Positions 35,384 through 44,696 of a stretch of DNA of 64,000 bases are shown here, in pieces. The position numbers and the translations under genes were made by a program. The notes beneath the pieces are model-generated. The model saw only the letters and a program-made list of their open reading frames with translations, had not been told where the DNA came from and did no database searches. The first letter of the stretch is position 1; every line of letters begins with the position of its first letter. Source of the DNA: CALSPH01 sp041690035 (GTDB taxonomy: Bacteria; Bacteroidota; Bacteroidia; NS11-12g; UBA955); contig JBDNFC010000009.1 of NCBI GenBank assembly GCA_041690035.1, positions 58,623-122,622 on the forward strand. Direction: 5' to 3'.

Positions 35384-36469
35384 GTGTCAGGTAAAATATT
35401 TATTAGAACATCACAATTAATTTCTATTATTGAAAGTTATGCCTATCCCAAACCATTGCATCTGCACCTAAAAGAGTATTTTCAATCTAATAAAAAATTA
35501 GGCAGCAGGGATAGAAGAGAAATAAAGGCTTGGTTTTATGGGTATTTCAAATCAGAATATGTTGAAAAAAACCTACCTATAGATGCAGAGCTAAAAATTG
35601 TTTTACAATCCAGTTTTGATAGCGATTTGCAATTACTAAAAACTGACATAGATGAACTTAATCTTACCAATGCTGAATCTTATTATCCACTAAAAACAAG
35701 AATCAGCGCATCAATAACACTTACTATAAATCAGCTAAAGGCTGAGAAACCTGTATGGATAAGGGCAAGAAATAGCGAATCAAAAACTAATTTTGCCACC
35801 ATTGACAAAGATGGTGAAATGCTTGCAATACTTGGAAATCAAGAATTGTTGTTAAACAAAAATGATTTTCAGATTCAAGATTGGGCATCATGCAAAGCTG
35901 CTCAGTATTGTGCAACAAATTTAGTTGGAGAAAACATTTGGGACTTATGCGCTGGTGCAGGTGGCAAAACCATGTATATTTCAGATAAATTGCCAGAGAT
36001 TTTCATTTATGCAAGTGATAAAAGAAGCAGTATACTCGAAAATTTAAAAAGTAGGATAAAGTGCAGCAAAATTGAAACAGCAGTAATTGACCTAACAGAA
36101 AAACATGAAAAACTAGACTTTGAAACCCATAGTATAAAAAAAGGAACATTGCATAACATTATAGCAGATGTGCCCTGCAGCGGAAGTGGAACATGGGGCA
36201 GGAACCCTCAACATTTAAGGTATTTTAATGAAACACATTTAAAAACATTTACACAAATACAAAATCAAATTATAAAAAACGCGTTGCCCTTTTTAGCACA
36301 AAACGGAAACTTTTTTTACATTACGTGTTCAATTTATAAAGATGAAAATGAAGCGCTAGTAGAGGAATTTTGCAAAAAAAACAAACTAAAATTAATGCAC
36401 AGTCAGTATTTCTTAAAAAGCAATGCTGATTGCTTATACCTTGCGCATTTAATGAAAATAAATTCATAG
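35384..36469 (+). CDS. RsmB/NOP-family RNA (cytosine-C5) methyltransferase
   Basis: The 361-residue protein begins at a GTG 11 bp after the previous stop. The SAM-binding motif ENIWDLCAGAGGKT lies at about 184-197, followed by ASDKRSS. Motif IV is ADVPCSGSGTWGRNP (about 263-277), and motif VI has the catalytic cysteine in YITCSIYKDENE (about 321-332). It transfers a methyl group to C5 of a cytosine in rRNA or tRNA. The N-terminal RNA-binding part is short, as is usual in Bacteroidota. The exact RNA target is unknown. Confidence 0.9.
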   Translation: MSGKIFIRTSQLISIIESYAYPKPLHLHLKEYFQSNKKLGSRDRREIKAWFYGYFKSEYVEKNLPIDAELKIVLQSSFDSDLQLLKTDIDELNLTNAESYYPLKTRISASITLTINQLKAEKPVWIRARNSESKTNFATIDKDGEMLAILGNQELLLNKNDFQIQDWASCKAAQYCATNLVGENIWDLCAGAGGKTMYISDKLPEIFIYASDKRSSILENLKSRIKCSKIETAVIDLTEKHEKLDFETHSIKKGTLHNIIADVPCSGSGTWGRNPQHLRYFNETHLKTFTQIQNQIIKNALPFLAQNGNFFYITCSIYKDENEALVEEFCKKNKLKLMHSQYFLKSNADCLYLAHLMKINS

Positions 36470-36528
36470 TAAAAATTTAAAAAAAGCAAAAAAATACAAT
36501 AAGTAATATTAAATGTTCGTTAAATAAC

Positions 36529-36536
36529 TATATTCG
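36529..36536 (+). promoter_or_regulatory. variant -7 box (TATATTCG) before the first DUF6089 gene
   Basis: TATATTCG differs from TAnnTTTG only by C in place of the second-last T. It ends 20 bp before the ATG at 36557. Two other genes here (porU and ribD) show the same TTCG form. Confidence 0.4.
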
Positions 36537-36556
36537 CAGAGATTTTTTATTAAAAG

Positions 36557-37492
36557 ATGACTAAACTAAAAACCATTACCTTTTTGCTAACCGCATTTAT
36601 TTTTATAGATAGCCAAGCTCAAGGCAGACAAGATGCTGCTAAAGTTTTTAAAAGCGGTAGCAGCCGCACTAAACGAGAAACTTCTGTTGAATTTGGCCCG
36701 TACTTAGGAGTCATTAACTATAAAGGTGATTTGACAAAAGGATTTTTTCCGGCATTTAATGAAACACGACCAACAGCAGGAATAGCAATAAAGTTTAACC
36801 TAAACTCTGATATTACATTTAAAACTACTGCATTATATGGTAGAATTGGTGGCACAGATCAAAATTATAGTGATGACCCATTTAGATCTAGAAGAAACCT
36901 TAGTTTTAGAAGTAATATGGTAGAAGTATCTGGCCAATTTGAGTACAATATTGGTGGGTTTCATCAAACAAATTCATTATTTAGCAGTTGTCCTTACCTC
37001 TTTTTAGGAGTTTCATTTTTTAGACATAATCCACAAGCCTATTTTGCCTATAATCCAGCCATTCACGATCCATCATTAGAACGCTTTAATGATCAATGGA
37101 TAAATTTGCAGCCACTAGCTACCGAAGGTCAAGAAGCAACAAAATTTAATGACAGAAAAAGATATAGCTTAGCACAGCTTTCTATTCCATTTGGGGTGGG
37201 TTTCAAACAAGCCTTATCTGAACAATGGGGCTGGGCGATAGAAATTGGTGCTAGAAAAACTTTTACAGATTATTTAGATGATGTAAGTACAGATTATGTA
37301 AATGACCAAATAGTAGGCGGACAATCTACCTCTTTGGCAGTGGCACTAAAAGATAGGGCTCCAGAAGTAAATAAGATAAAGTTTGAACCGGGAGAATTAA
37401 GGGGAAACTCTAAAACCAAAGATTGGTATTTTATTGCAGGAGTTACATTCACATATAGAATAATATCCACTTCGGGATGTTTTCATTTTTAA
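36557..37492 (+). CDS. DUF6089-type outer-membrane beta-barrel protein
   Basis: The 311-residue protein has a signal peptide (about 1-21, ending SQAQ). A barrel-like domain follows: EFGPYLGVINYKGDLTKG, then TGAALYGRIGG-type strands, YLFLGVSFF near 155, IPFGVGFKQAL near 210, and an ARKTFTDYLDDVSTDY segment near 235 that is characteristic of DUF6089 proteins. The family has no established function. It is followed by a paralog and by uppS and bamA, so a role in envelope biogenesis is plausible. Confidence 0.85.
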   Translation: MTKLKTITFLLTAFIFIDSQAQGRQDAAKVFKSGSSRTKRETSVEFGPYLGVINYKGDLTKGFFPAFNETRPTAGIAIKFNLNSDITFKTTALYGRIGGTDQNYSDDPFRSRRNLSFRSNMVEVSGQFEYNIGGFHQTNSLFSSCPYLFLGVSFFRHNPQAYFAYNPAIHDPSLERFNDQWINLQPLATEGQEATKFNDRKRYSLAQLSIPFGVGFKQALSEQWGWAIEIGARKTFTDYLDDVSTDYVNDQIVGGQSTSLAVALKDRAPEVNKIKFEPGELRGNSKTKDWYFIAGVTFTYRIISTSGCFHF

Positions 37493-37554
37493 AAAACTGT
37501 TTAATTTAAAAATATTTTTATCGCAAAAAAAAATACTCATTAATTTAAAAGCCT

Positions 37555-38373
37555 ATGTTATTCAAGAGTAAAGTATTAATCACTTTAATGCTTATTCTTT
37601 TTTTACAATTTTTTGCATCTGCCCAAAAGTATAGGGGTGGATTATTTGATATTGGTCTAGCTATAGGTGCAGCAAATTATAGCGGTGATTTAAGTCAGAA
37701 AAATATTAATATACCTTTTACCAGGCCAATGATAGGCATATATGGTAGAAAAAGTTTATCGCCATATTTTCAGTGGCGCATTCAAGCTAGCTATGCACAA
37801 CTCGCAGCAGATGATGCAAAAAGTAAAAATTATAAGCAAAGAAACATAAACTTTAAAACTGATCTAATTGAATTAAATAGCACTATAGAATTCAATTTTT
37901 TAAAATATGGCATTAATAGCAGTAGCAAGGAATTAGATTTTACCAGCTATGTATTTTTAGGCCTTGGCGCGTTTTATTTTAATCCAAAGGCGGTTTATAA
38001 TGATCAAGAAATAAGCCTGAGAGATTTAAGAACAGAAAATAAAAGTTATGCACGCGTGCAGCCTGCAATTCCTTATGGCATTGGCATAAAATTTTCAAAA
38101 ACCCGCAGATTTGAACTAGGATTTGAAATTGGGATGCGAAAATTAATGACAGATTATTTAGATGATGTAAGTGGCAATTACCCAAACTATAATCAGTTAG
38201 AAGCAGATAGAGGACTGGCATCGGCAAGGGCATCGCATCCCCAAGTATATAACGGAAATTTGCCCGCCAATCCGGGCCAAAATAGAGGAGATAACCATTT
38301 AACAGATTATTATATGTTTACAAATATTACTTTGTCTTTTAGATTTGTGAAAAGAGACGCTTGTCCATATTAA
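37555..38373 (+). CDS. second DUF6089-type outer-membrane beta-barrel protein
   Basis: The 272-residue protein has a signal peptide (about 1-23, FASAQ) and the same pattern as its upstream neighbour: FDIGLAIGAANYSGDLSQ, YVFLGLGAFYFNPKA, IPYGIGIKF, and GMRKLMTDYLDDVSGNYPN near residue 203. The two genes are paralogs, probably from tandem duplication, with moderate divergence. It precedes uppS by 30 bp, but uppS has its own promoter box between them. Confidence 0.85.
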   Translation: MLFKSKVLITLMLILFLQFFASAQKYRGGLFDIGLAIGAANYSGDLSQKNINIPFTRPMIGIYGRKSLSPYFQWRIQASYAQLAADDAKSKNYKQRNINFKTDLIELNSTIEFNFLKYGINSSSKELDFTSYVFLGLGAFYFNPKAVYNDQEISLRDLRTENKSYARVQPAIPYGIGIKFSKTRRFELGFEIGMRKLMTDYLDDVSGNYPNYNQLEADRGLASARASHPQVYNGNLPANPGQNRGDNHLTDYYMFTNITLSFRFVKRDACPY

Positions 38374-38382
38374 TTAAAAGAC

Positions 38383-38390
38383 TAATTTTG
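38383..38390 (+). promoter_or_regulatory. TAnnTTTG promoter box of uppS
   Basis: TAATTTTG matches the -7 consensus exactly and ends 13 bp before the GTG at 38404. It supports the GTG as the start. Confidence 0.65.
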
Positions 38391-38403
38391 CAAAATAAAC
38401 CCC

Positions 38404-39177
38404 GTGGATAATCAAAAACTACTGCAAATAGAAGAAAGCAAATTGCCAGCCCATATAGCCATAATAATGGATGGCAATGGTAGATGGGCAAAGAGCAAAG
38501 GGAAATTGCGCGTTTTTGGGCACGAAGCAGGGGTAAAAACTGTAAGAAAAATTACTGAGGCTGCCGTAAAAATAGGCATAAAACACCTTACCCTTTATAC
38601 CTTTAGTACAGAAAATTGGAATAGACCGAGCCTAGAAATCAAAGCATTAATGAGGCTATTGGTGGAATCTATAAAAAAAGAAACCAACACCTTAATGGAG
38701 CAATCTATTTCACTCAAAACCATTGGAGATATATCAACATTGCCACCAAAAGTAGCCAGCCAATTAAAAGAAACCATTGCATTAACCGCCAATAATTCGA
38801 AAATGGAATTAATTCTTGCCTTATCTTATAGCGCTAAATGGGATATAACCAATGCGGTAAAAAAAATAAGTATGGCAATAGAATCTAATCAATTAACTCC
38901 AAATTTGATTAACGAAAGCACTATTTCACAACACTTGCAAACAGCCCCTTTTCCTGATCCAGATTTAATGATAAGAACTAGTGGAGAGCAGAGAATAAGC
39001 AACTTTATGCTTTGGGAACTTGCTTACAGCGAATTCTATTTCACAAATATACATTGGCCAGCCTTTACCGAAGATGATTTTTTAGATGCGATAATAGATT
39101 ATCAATCTAGAAAAAGACGTTTTGGAAAAACGGATGAACAATTGAAAATTAACACAAATGATTTTGAAAAAATATAA
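38404..39177 (+). CDS. uppS: isoprenyl transferase (undecaprenyl diphosphate synthase)
   Basis: The 257-residue protein starts at a GTG. The catalytic Asp23 lies in IMDGNGRWAKSKG, with FGHEAGVKTVRK and YTFSTENWNRP following, and RTSGEQRISNFMLWE near the C-terminal third. The enzyme makes the C55 carrier lipid for peptidoglycan and surface polysaccharides. It overlaps bamA by 20 bp, an arrangement common in Bacteroidota. Confidence 0.96.
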   Translation: MDNQKLLQIEESKLPAHIAIIMDGNGRWAKSKGKLRVFGHEAGVKTVRKITEAAVKIGIKHLTLYTFSTENWNRPSLEIKALMRLLVESIKKETNTLMEQSISLKTIGDISTLPPKVASQLKETIALTANNSKMELILALSYSAKWDITNAVKKISMAIESNQLTPNLINESTISQHLQTAPFPDPDLMIRTSGEQRISNFMLWELAYSEFYFTNIHWPAFTEDDFLDAIIDYQSRKRRFGKTDEQLKINTNDFEKI

Positions 39178-41746
39178 AATCCTAATAATCGTTTTATTTA
39201 GCCTATTGTTTTATGCAAAGCCAATAGATATAAATGCCCAAGACACTTTAAAAAATATCTATTTTGAAAGCAGTTATGAAAACATAGGCATATATACCAT
39301 TGTTGCGATAAATGTGAAAGGCAATAACTTTGTAAATCCTATCTTAATTAAACTTTATTCTAATTTATCTATAAATCAAACCATAAAAATACCTGGTAAT
39401 GAAATACCCAAGGCAATAGAAAATTTATGGAAACAAGGTTTATTTTCTGACATTTCTATATTAGCTGATACCATTATAAATGATAAAATCGCCCTCACCA
39501 TTAGTGTAAAGGAGCGCAATAAGTTATCTGGCTTTTTTATTAATGGATTGGATAGAAGCGAGGCTAGATCGCTAAGAGAGGAGCTTATTCTAAAAAAGAA
39601 TATTTTGTTAACGAAAGATATAAAAATAAGAACTGAGAATAAAATTAGAAATCACTTTCAAGCAAAAGGATACTATGATGTTATTATTAATATAAAGGAA
39701 TACGCAGACAGTATTCCTAATTTTAGCTATTTGAGAATATTTATCAATAAAGGAAAAAGAGTAAAAATAGACCGAATTAACTTTACAGGAAATCAATTAG
39801 TTACCGACCCCCAGCTGCGCAGAACTATGAAAAAAACCAAGCAATTATATAGGAAAATTAATGTTTTTGCTTCCTCAAAATTTATACTTGATGAATTTGA
39901 AAAAGACAAGAAAAACATTTCAGATTATTTCTCTAAAAATGGATTTAGAGATGCGTATATAAAAACAGACAGCATTAGAAAAACAAATAAGAATAGAATT
40001 GTACTGGATATAGAGGTGTATGAAGGGCAAAAATATTATTTCAGAAATGTTTCTTTTTTAGGCAATGCCAAATACAGTTCTGGATTGCTTGACACAGTGC
40101 TGAATATTAAAAAAGGAGATATATATAATCCTGCTTTACTGCAAGAAAAATTATACTACAGCGCCAATGGCTATGATGTCTCTAGCCTTTACATGGATGA
40201 TGGATATTTGTTTTTTCAGGTAACCCCAATAGAAATTGCTGTAGTGGATGATAGTATTGATGTAGAAATTAGGATAAATGAAGGTAAACAAGCTTATGTG
40301 AACAAGGTAAACATTACTGGAAATGATAAAACTTCAGATTTTGTTGTGATGCGAGAATTAAGAACCTTACCTGGCAATAAATTTAGCAGATCTGATATTC
40401 AAAGATCAATGCGTGAAATTCAAGCCTTGGGCTATTTTGATCCAGCATCAATAGATGTACAACCAAAACCTGACCCCACAACTGGGAATGTAGATATAAC
40501 CTATACTATGGCAGAAAAGCCAAGCGATCAAATAGAGCTTAGTGGAGGCTGGGGTGGAAACGGAGGCTTTCAGGGACCTACACAAGCAATAGGCAATAGT
40601 ATTGTGGGCACACTTGGCTTGGTGTTAACTAATTTTAGTGCTAGAAACATGTTTAAAGGTACTAAATATTGGAATCCTTTGCCGGCTGGAGATGGACAAA
40701 GACTCTCACTTAGGGCACAAAGCAATGGTATGTCTTTTCAAACCTATACTTTCAGTTTTACAGAACCATGGTTAGGCGGTAAAAAACCAAACTCACTTTC
40801 TTTTAGTGCCAATCACTCTATCAATAATTGGGGTGCATTTTCGGGTACTACACAAAAATTTTCTACCACCAACATCACACTTGGCTTAGGCAAAAGACTA
40901 AAATGGCCAGATGATTTTTTTAGCTTAAATTATAGTGTTTCATACATTAACTATAATTTGAATAATTTTGATTTTGGAATCCCTAATTTTATAAAAGATG
41001 GTAATTCTAACGCGTTTGAATTTAGATTAGGTATTGGCAGATACAGTGCAGATGATCAAATATTTCCTACTACTGGCAGCAATTTTGACCTATCTGTGCA
41101 GGCTACACCTCCTGTATCTCTAGTTGATGGCAAAAATTATGCTGCACTTACAGCTGCTCAAAAATATAAATGGGTAGAGTACCATAAATGGAAATTTAAT
41201 GTATCTCACTTTTCTACACTTAAAAAGAATTTAGTATTAGCCACTTCAGTGCGTTTTGGGTATTTAGGTAATTTTAATCCAATATTGGGAACTACTGGTT
41301 TTGAGCGATTTTGGGTGGGTGGCAATGCTTTACAGGGCTTTAGTTTAGCAGGTAGAGAATTTATTTCTCAGAGAGGCTATGGCAGCAATTCTCAAGGCAT
41401 GATTTCAGAAAATGCAATTATAACAGAAGGCGGCAATTTAGATTTAGGATCTACTATATATAACCGATTCACAATGGAATTGCGCTATGCGATATCAAAA
41501 AGTCAACAAGCTACCATTTATCCTTTGATATTTTTTGAAGCTGGAAATGCTTGGATAAATCCAAGAAATTTTAATCCTTTCGAAATGAAAAAAGCTGTTG
41601 GAGCAGGTGTAAGATTTTTCTTACCAATGTTTGGATTAATAGGCATCGATTATGGGTTTGGTCTAGATGCTAACACTATAAATAGAGGTGCAAATCCGGG
41701 TGGGCAAAGGGGTTTTGTTCATTTCTTTCTTGGCCCCCAATTCTAA
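39158..41746 (+). CDS. bamA: outer membrane protein assembly factor BamA
   Basis: The 862-residue protein has a signal peptide (about 1-27, INAQ), then five POTRA repeats (about 45-460, for example IDRINFTGNQLV and AYVNKVNITGNDKTSDFVV), then a 16-strand barrel ending with the aromatic FFLGPQF. Within the barrel lies the Omp85 VGGxxLQGF-type motif WVGGNALQGFSLAGREF, matching the RGF/Y lid-lock region. It inserts barrels into the outer membrane. It overlaps uppS by 20 bp. Neither a skp-like ompH nor an NAD kinase gene, both frequent neighbours, is present. Confidence 0.95.
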   Translation: MILKKYKILIIVLFSLLFYAKPIDINAQDTLKNIYFESSYENIGIYTIVAINVKGNNFVNPILIKLYSNLSINQTIKIPGNEIPKAIENLWKQGLFSDISILADTIINDKIALTISVKERNKLSGFFINGLDRSEARSLREELILKKNILLTKDIKIRTENKIRNHFQAKGYYDVIINIKEYADSIPNFSYLRIFINKGKRVKIDRINFTGNQLVTDPQLRRTMKKTKQLYRKINVFASSKFILDEFEKDKKNISDYFSKNGFRDAYIKTDSIRKTNKNRIVLDIEVYEGQKYYFRNVSFLGNAKYSSGLLDTVLNIKKGDIYNPALLQEKLYYSANGYDVSSLYMDDGYLFFQVTPIEIAVVDDSIDVEIRINEGKQAYVNKVNITGNDKTSDFVVMRELRTLPGNKFSRSDIQRSMREIQALGYFDPASIDVQPKPDPTTGNVDITYTMAEKPSDQIELSGGWGGNGGFQGPTQAIGNSIVGTLGLVLTNFSARNMFKGTKYWNPLPAGDGQRLSLRAQSNGMSFQTYTFSFTEPWLGGKKPNSLSFSANHSINNWGAFSGTTQKFSTTNITLGLGKRLKWPDDFFSLNYSVSYINYNLNNFDFGIPNFIKDGNSNAFEFRLGIGRYSADDQIFPTTGSNFDLSVQATPPVSLVDGKNYAALTAAQKYKWVEYHKWKFNVSHFSTLKKNLVLATSVRFGYLGNFNPILGTTGFERFWVGGNALQGFSLAGREFISQRGYGSNSQGMISENAIITEGGNLDLGSTIYNRFTMELRYAISKSQQATIYPLIFFEAGNAWINPRNFNPFEMKKAVGAGVRFFLPMFGLIGIDYGFGLDANTINRGANPGGQRGFVHFFLGPQF

Positions 41747-41764
41747 AATGAAATATACATAAAT

Positions 41765-42220
41765 ATGCTGCCAAATATATATGAGAAACAAACGGTTGAT
41801 GAATTAATTGCAAGATTAAATCTATTGACATCGTATAAAAACCCCCAATGGGGCAAAATGAATGTTGCGCAAATGTTAGCCCATTGCAATGTAACTTACG
41901 AAATGGCATTTGAAAAAATACATAAAAAACCAAATGGGTTGAAAAGATGGATTTTGATCAAGTTGGTAAAGCCAATAGTTACAAATGAAAAACCCTACAA
42001 AAAAAATAGCGGAACTGCACCAGAATTTAAGGTTTCAAGTTCGCAAAAATTTGACATTGAAAAGCAACGACTAATTGAATATTTAGAAAAAACTGCAACT
42101 TTGGGCACAATATATTTTGACGGCAAAGAATCATTATCTTTCGGAAAACTTTCTACTCAAGAGTGGAACAATATGTTTTATAAACATTTAGATCACCACC
42201 TTTCCCAATTTGGTGTTTAA
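41765..42220 (+). CDS. DUF1569 protein
   Basis: The 151-residue protein is predicted helical and soluble. It has WGKMNVAQMLAHCNVTYEMAF at about 29-49, with the His at residue 41, and a C-terminal MFYKHLDHHLSQFGV. This is the DinB-like DUF1569 pattern, in which histidines may bind a metal. The function is unknown. It sits 18 bp after bamA and overlaps the glycosyltransferase gene start by a few bases, so it is probably cotranscribed with both. Confidence 0.8.
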   Translation: MLPNIYEKQTVDELIARLNLLTSYKNPQWGKMNVAQMLAHCNVTYEMAFEKIHKKPNGLKRWILIKLVKPIVTNEKPYKKNSGTAPEFKVSSSQKFDIEKQRLIEYLEKTATLGTIYFDGKESLSFGKLSTQEWNNMFYKHLDHHLSQFGV

Positions 42221-43139
42221 ATCAGACTCTATTACTGTATTAATACCAGCAAAAAATGCTGGAAAAACATTAGATATTGCTATAGAAGATATTAGTAAAC
42301 AAAAGAGTGTAGATATAAAAATAATCATAGCAAATGATAATAGCTCTGATGATACTTTGCATATTATAAAAGAATATCAAAGATATATAGAAAACATACG
42401 GGTGATTGAAGTGCCAACGCCAGGCGGAATAGTAGCAGGTAGAAACTTATTGCTAAAAGCGGTAGACACCGAATATTTAGCTTGGCTAGATGCTGATGAT
42501 GGATGGAACAATCAAAAAAAATTATACCATCAAATCAATTTTTTGAAAAAAAACAACAACTATTCATTGGTAGGTGACGGAAAGATAAATGGCATTCTGT
42601 TAGAAAATTTTAAATCCAAAAAATATTACTTTCCTCTCAAAAATGAGGATATTCAAGCTAGGTTAATTTTTAAAAATGCCTTTATAATGTCATCTATAGT
42701 TGCACGCACAAATATGGTTCAAAACACTGTATTTAATCCAGCATACGAATACTTAGAAGACTATCTTTGGATCAGAGAAATTGCATACAATCATCCCGTA
42801 GCAAATATAATGATTGGAGGAACCGTTCATTTTATAAGCACCAAACAGCAACAACAAGAAAAAGATGACAAATACCTTGTTTATGCTAAAGAAATTGAGC
42901 TGTTAAAAGAGGGTCTTGAAAAATATAAGGTATTACTTAGCGAAGCTGAATACTGTTTATTGGCAAATTTGGTTCGTAGAAATAAAAAAATAGATAAAAT
43001 CACCTATCAAAATTTAAATAAATTAATTAAAAGGTTAATTAAAGATTTAACTGCCCAAAACATAAATAATGAGGCATTAAAAGGTTTTTTTTTTACGGTA
43101 AAACTCCGCATGCTACGTTGCAGATATCTATATTTTTAA
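42213..43139 (+). CDS. family 2 glycosyltransferase
   Basis: The 308-residue protein starts at GTG 42213 or TTG 42210; both lie inside the DUF1569 gene end. The GT-A fold is clear: VLIPAKNAGKTLDIAI (about 9-24), ANDNSSDDTL near 44 and the divalent metal DXD-like motif LDADDGW near 91. It probably adds a sugar to a lipid carrier or lipopolysaccharide. The gene is convergent with the lpxR pseudogene, overlapping its end by 3 bp. Its C-terminal half is helical and basic. Confidence 0.85.
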   Translation: MFKSDSITVLIPAKNAGKTLDIAIEDISKQKSVDIKIIIANDNSSDDTLHIIKEYQRYIENIRVIEVPTPGGIVAGRNLLLKAVDTEYLAWLDADDGWNNQKKLYHQINFLKKNNNYSLVGDGKINGILLENFKSKKYYFPLKNEDIQARLIFKNAFIMSSIVARTNMVQNTVFNPAYEYLEDYLWIREIAYNHPVANIMIGGTVHFISTKQQQQEKDDKYLVYAKEIELLKEGLEKYKVLLSEAEYCLLANLVRRNKKIDKITYQNLNKLIKRLIKDLTAQNINNEALKGFFFTVKLRMLRCRYLYF

Positions 43140-44100
43140 AGAATACTTTTTCTATAACCCAAGTGTATTCCACCCCAATTAAAAACACTGCTGATTGCAA
43201 CTTCTTTTGTTTGATAAGCGCGTGAATATGATGCGAACAAGCATTTGTATTGAATCACAAAACCGTAGTTAATTTGCATAACAAACCTGCTAACACTTGA
43301 TGCCTTGACTTTATAAACGCTTCTATCAGCAATTAATCCACCTTGCAAAGTAGCATCATAAAATACTGTAGAAAAAAGAGGTTGTGCAAAAAAGTAATAA
43401 TTTACTCTTTTAGGTGACAATAAATAGCCGTATAGATTATTTAATTTGCCTGCAGATAAATTAAATCCTGTGCTGATATTGGTCATTAAAGTACCTATTT
43501 TTCCATAAAAATTACCGTTAATCCTTAAATTATTTTTGCAAAAAAAAGTTATTTCTCTAAACCTACCTCATAATTTATTACAGGAGTATTTTCAATCTGA
43601 TGTTTCCAACCTGCAGGCTCTGTGCCATTAATAGCAACATGGATACCAGATTGAATCTCATATCCAATAGCCAATGAACCTAGCACACCAAAATTAAAGG
43701 AGGAAGCAATACACATCTTATAAACAGTATTTGTAGCTATGCTAAAGCTCTTAAGCATCATTGCTGCAGCATAAGGCCTATCTCCTGCTTGTATTTCATG
43801 GCTATGTAAATCATTGGGAGTAAAACCAATGTGTTCAAAGGCTAAACCAAATTTTTTCGACCATTTTTTGGGAAGTATAAAAAGATAATTGATAGGACTA
43901 GCTCTAAAAATCTTGTTTTGAAACTCAAAACTATATCCTTGAGTATAATTTTTATCGGTTGCAGCAAAATAATCATTTTAATAATTAATTCTAATATAAT
44001 TTTAATCCCCAAAATCATAAAATGAAACCATGTTATCAATTTTTTGTGAGAAAGAATTGTGAGCAGATAATAAAAATAATAAAAGAATTAAAAATCGCAT
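43136..44100 (-). pseudogene. lpxR: broken lpxR (lipid A 3'-O-deacylase)
   Basis: Reading from ATG at 44100, a signal peptide (MRFLILLLFLLS...) is followed by LpxR features: NDYFAATDKNYTQG, GDRPYAA, GVLGSLAIG and GWKHQIENTPVINYE, then NNLRINGNFYGKIGT and a C-terminal barrel. TAA codons interrupt the same frame at 44002-44004, 43978-43980 (at the conserved Glu of the END-F motif) and 43549-43551. A 1-nt deletion near 43523-43540 then shifts the frame. The gene therefore cannot make a full enzyme. LpxR removes the 3' acyl chains of lipid A in the outer membrane. The neighbours GT2 and GtrA also fit lipopolysaccharide modification. Confidence 0.82.
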
Positions 44101-44189
44101 TATTCTCAAATATTCTTCTCCCATTTTTTTCTGATAGTAATGTATATCAATAAGTATGAAAGCGCATTAAGTGGTCAATAAAAAATAGG

Positions 44190-44591
44190 CTAATGGGCAA
44201 AGGTAAAAAAATAATTGCCAAAGAAATTCCATACAGTAGTGCAAAAAATAGCAAGAATTTTAGCAAAATAAAATTTTACATTTCTCTTTTTATGAATATA
44301 CCATAGAAAGAAATTATTAATAATTAACCCAATACCAATAATCAAGGCAAACTTTAATAGCTGTGTAACAACATTAGGGTCATTGTCTATAAAAGACCAA
44401 TACTTATTAATAAAAAAATTAACCAAAGCAGAAAAGCAAAAACCAAAACTATTTGCTATGTATTTATTAATCTTAAGCTTTTCTTTAAGCGCATAGGTAA
44501 TAGCAAAATCAATAAGAACCGCAATTACTCCAGCAATACCAAATTTTATCACCAACGGAATAAGGCCTTTAATTTTTTCCCAAGTAAACAT
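44190..44591 (-). CDS. GtrA family membrane protein
   Basis: The 133-residue protein has four transmembrane helices (about 10-30, 40-60, 78-98, 104-126). It shows the GtrA pattern: KFGIAGVIAVLIDFAITYAL, SFGFCFSALVNFFINKYWSF, and a C-terminal TTVWNFFGNYFFTF. GtrA-like proteins are thought to flip or accept polyprenyl-linked sugars during O-antigen or cell-wall glycosylation. It lies 90 bp upstream (in transcription sense) of the lpxR pseudogene. Confidence 0.92.
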   Translation of the reverse strand: MFTWEKIKGLIPLVIKFGIAGVIAVLIDFAITYALKEKLKINKYIANSFGFCFSALVNFFINKYWSFIDNDPNVVTQLLKFALIIGIGLIINNFFLWYIHKKRNVKFYFAKILAIFCTTVWNFFGNYFFTFAH

Positions 44592-44645
44592 AATTTATTT
44601 TTAGAAGTGCAACAATAGATTTAATGCTAGATTTTTTTCATAAAA

Positions 44646-44672
44646 AAACCGTAGAAAATAAATCTACGGTTT
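44646..44672 (-). terminator. terminator of the lipoprotein gene
   Basis: AAACCGTAGA (44646-44655) and TCTACGGTTT (44663-44672) pair perfectly with a 7-nt loop. On the minus strand it is followed by TTTTTTTATG. It lies 24 bp after the lipoprotein stop at 44697. Confidence 0.9.
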
Positions 44673-44696
44673 CTTAATTTTATTTGAGTTAAAAGC

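Noticed and set aside
43549..44004. Recoding of TAA as a sense codon in the lpxR frame
   Set aside because: A frameshift is also present, and all other genes in the window end normally with TAA, so decay is the simpler reading.
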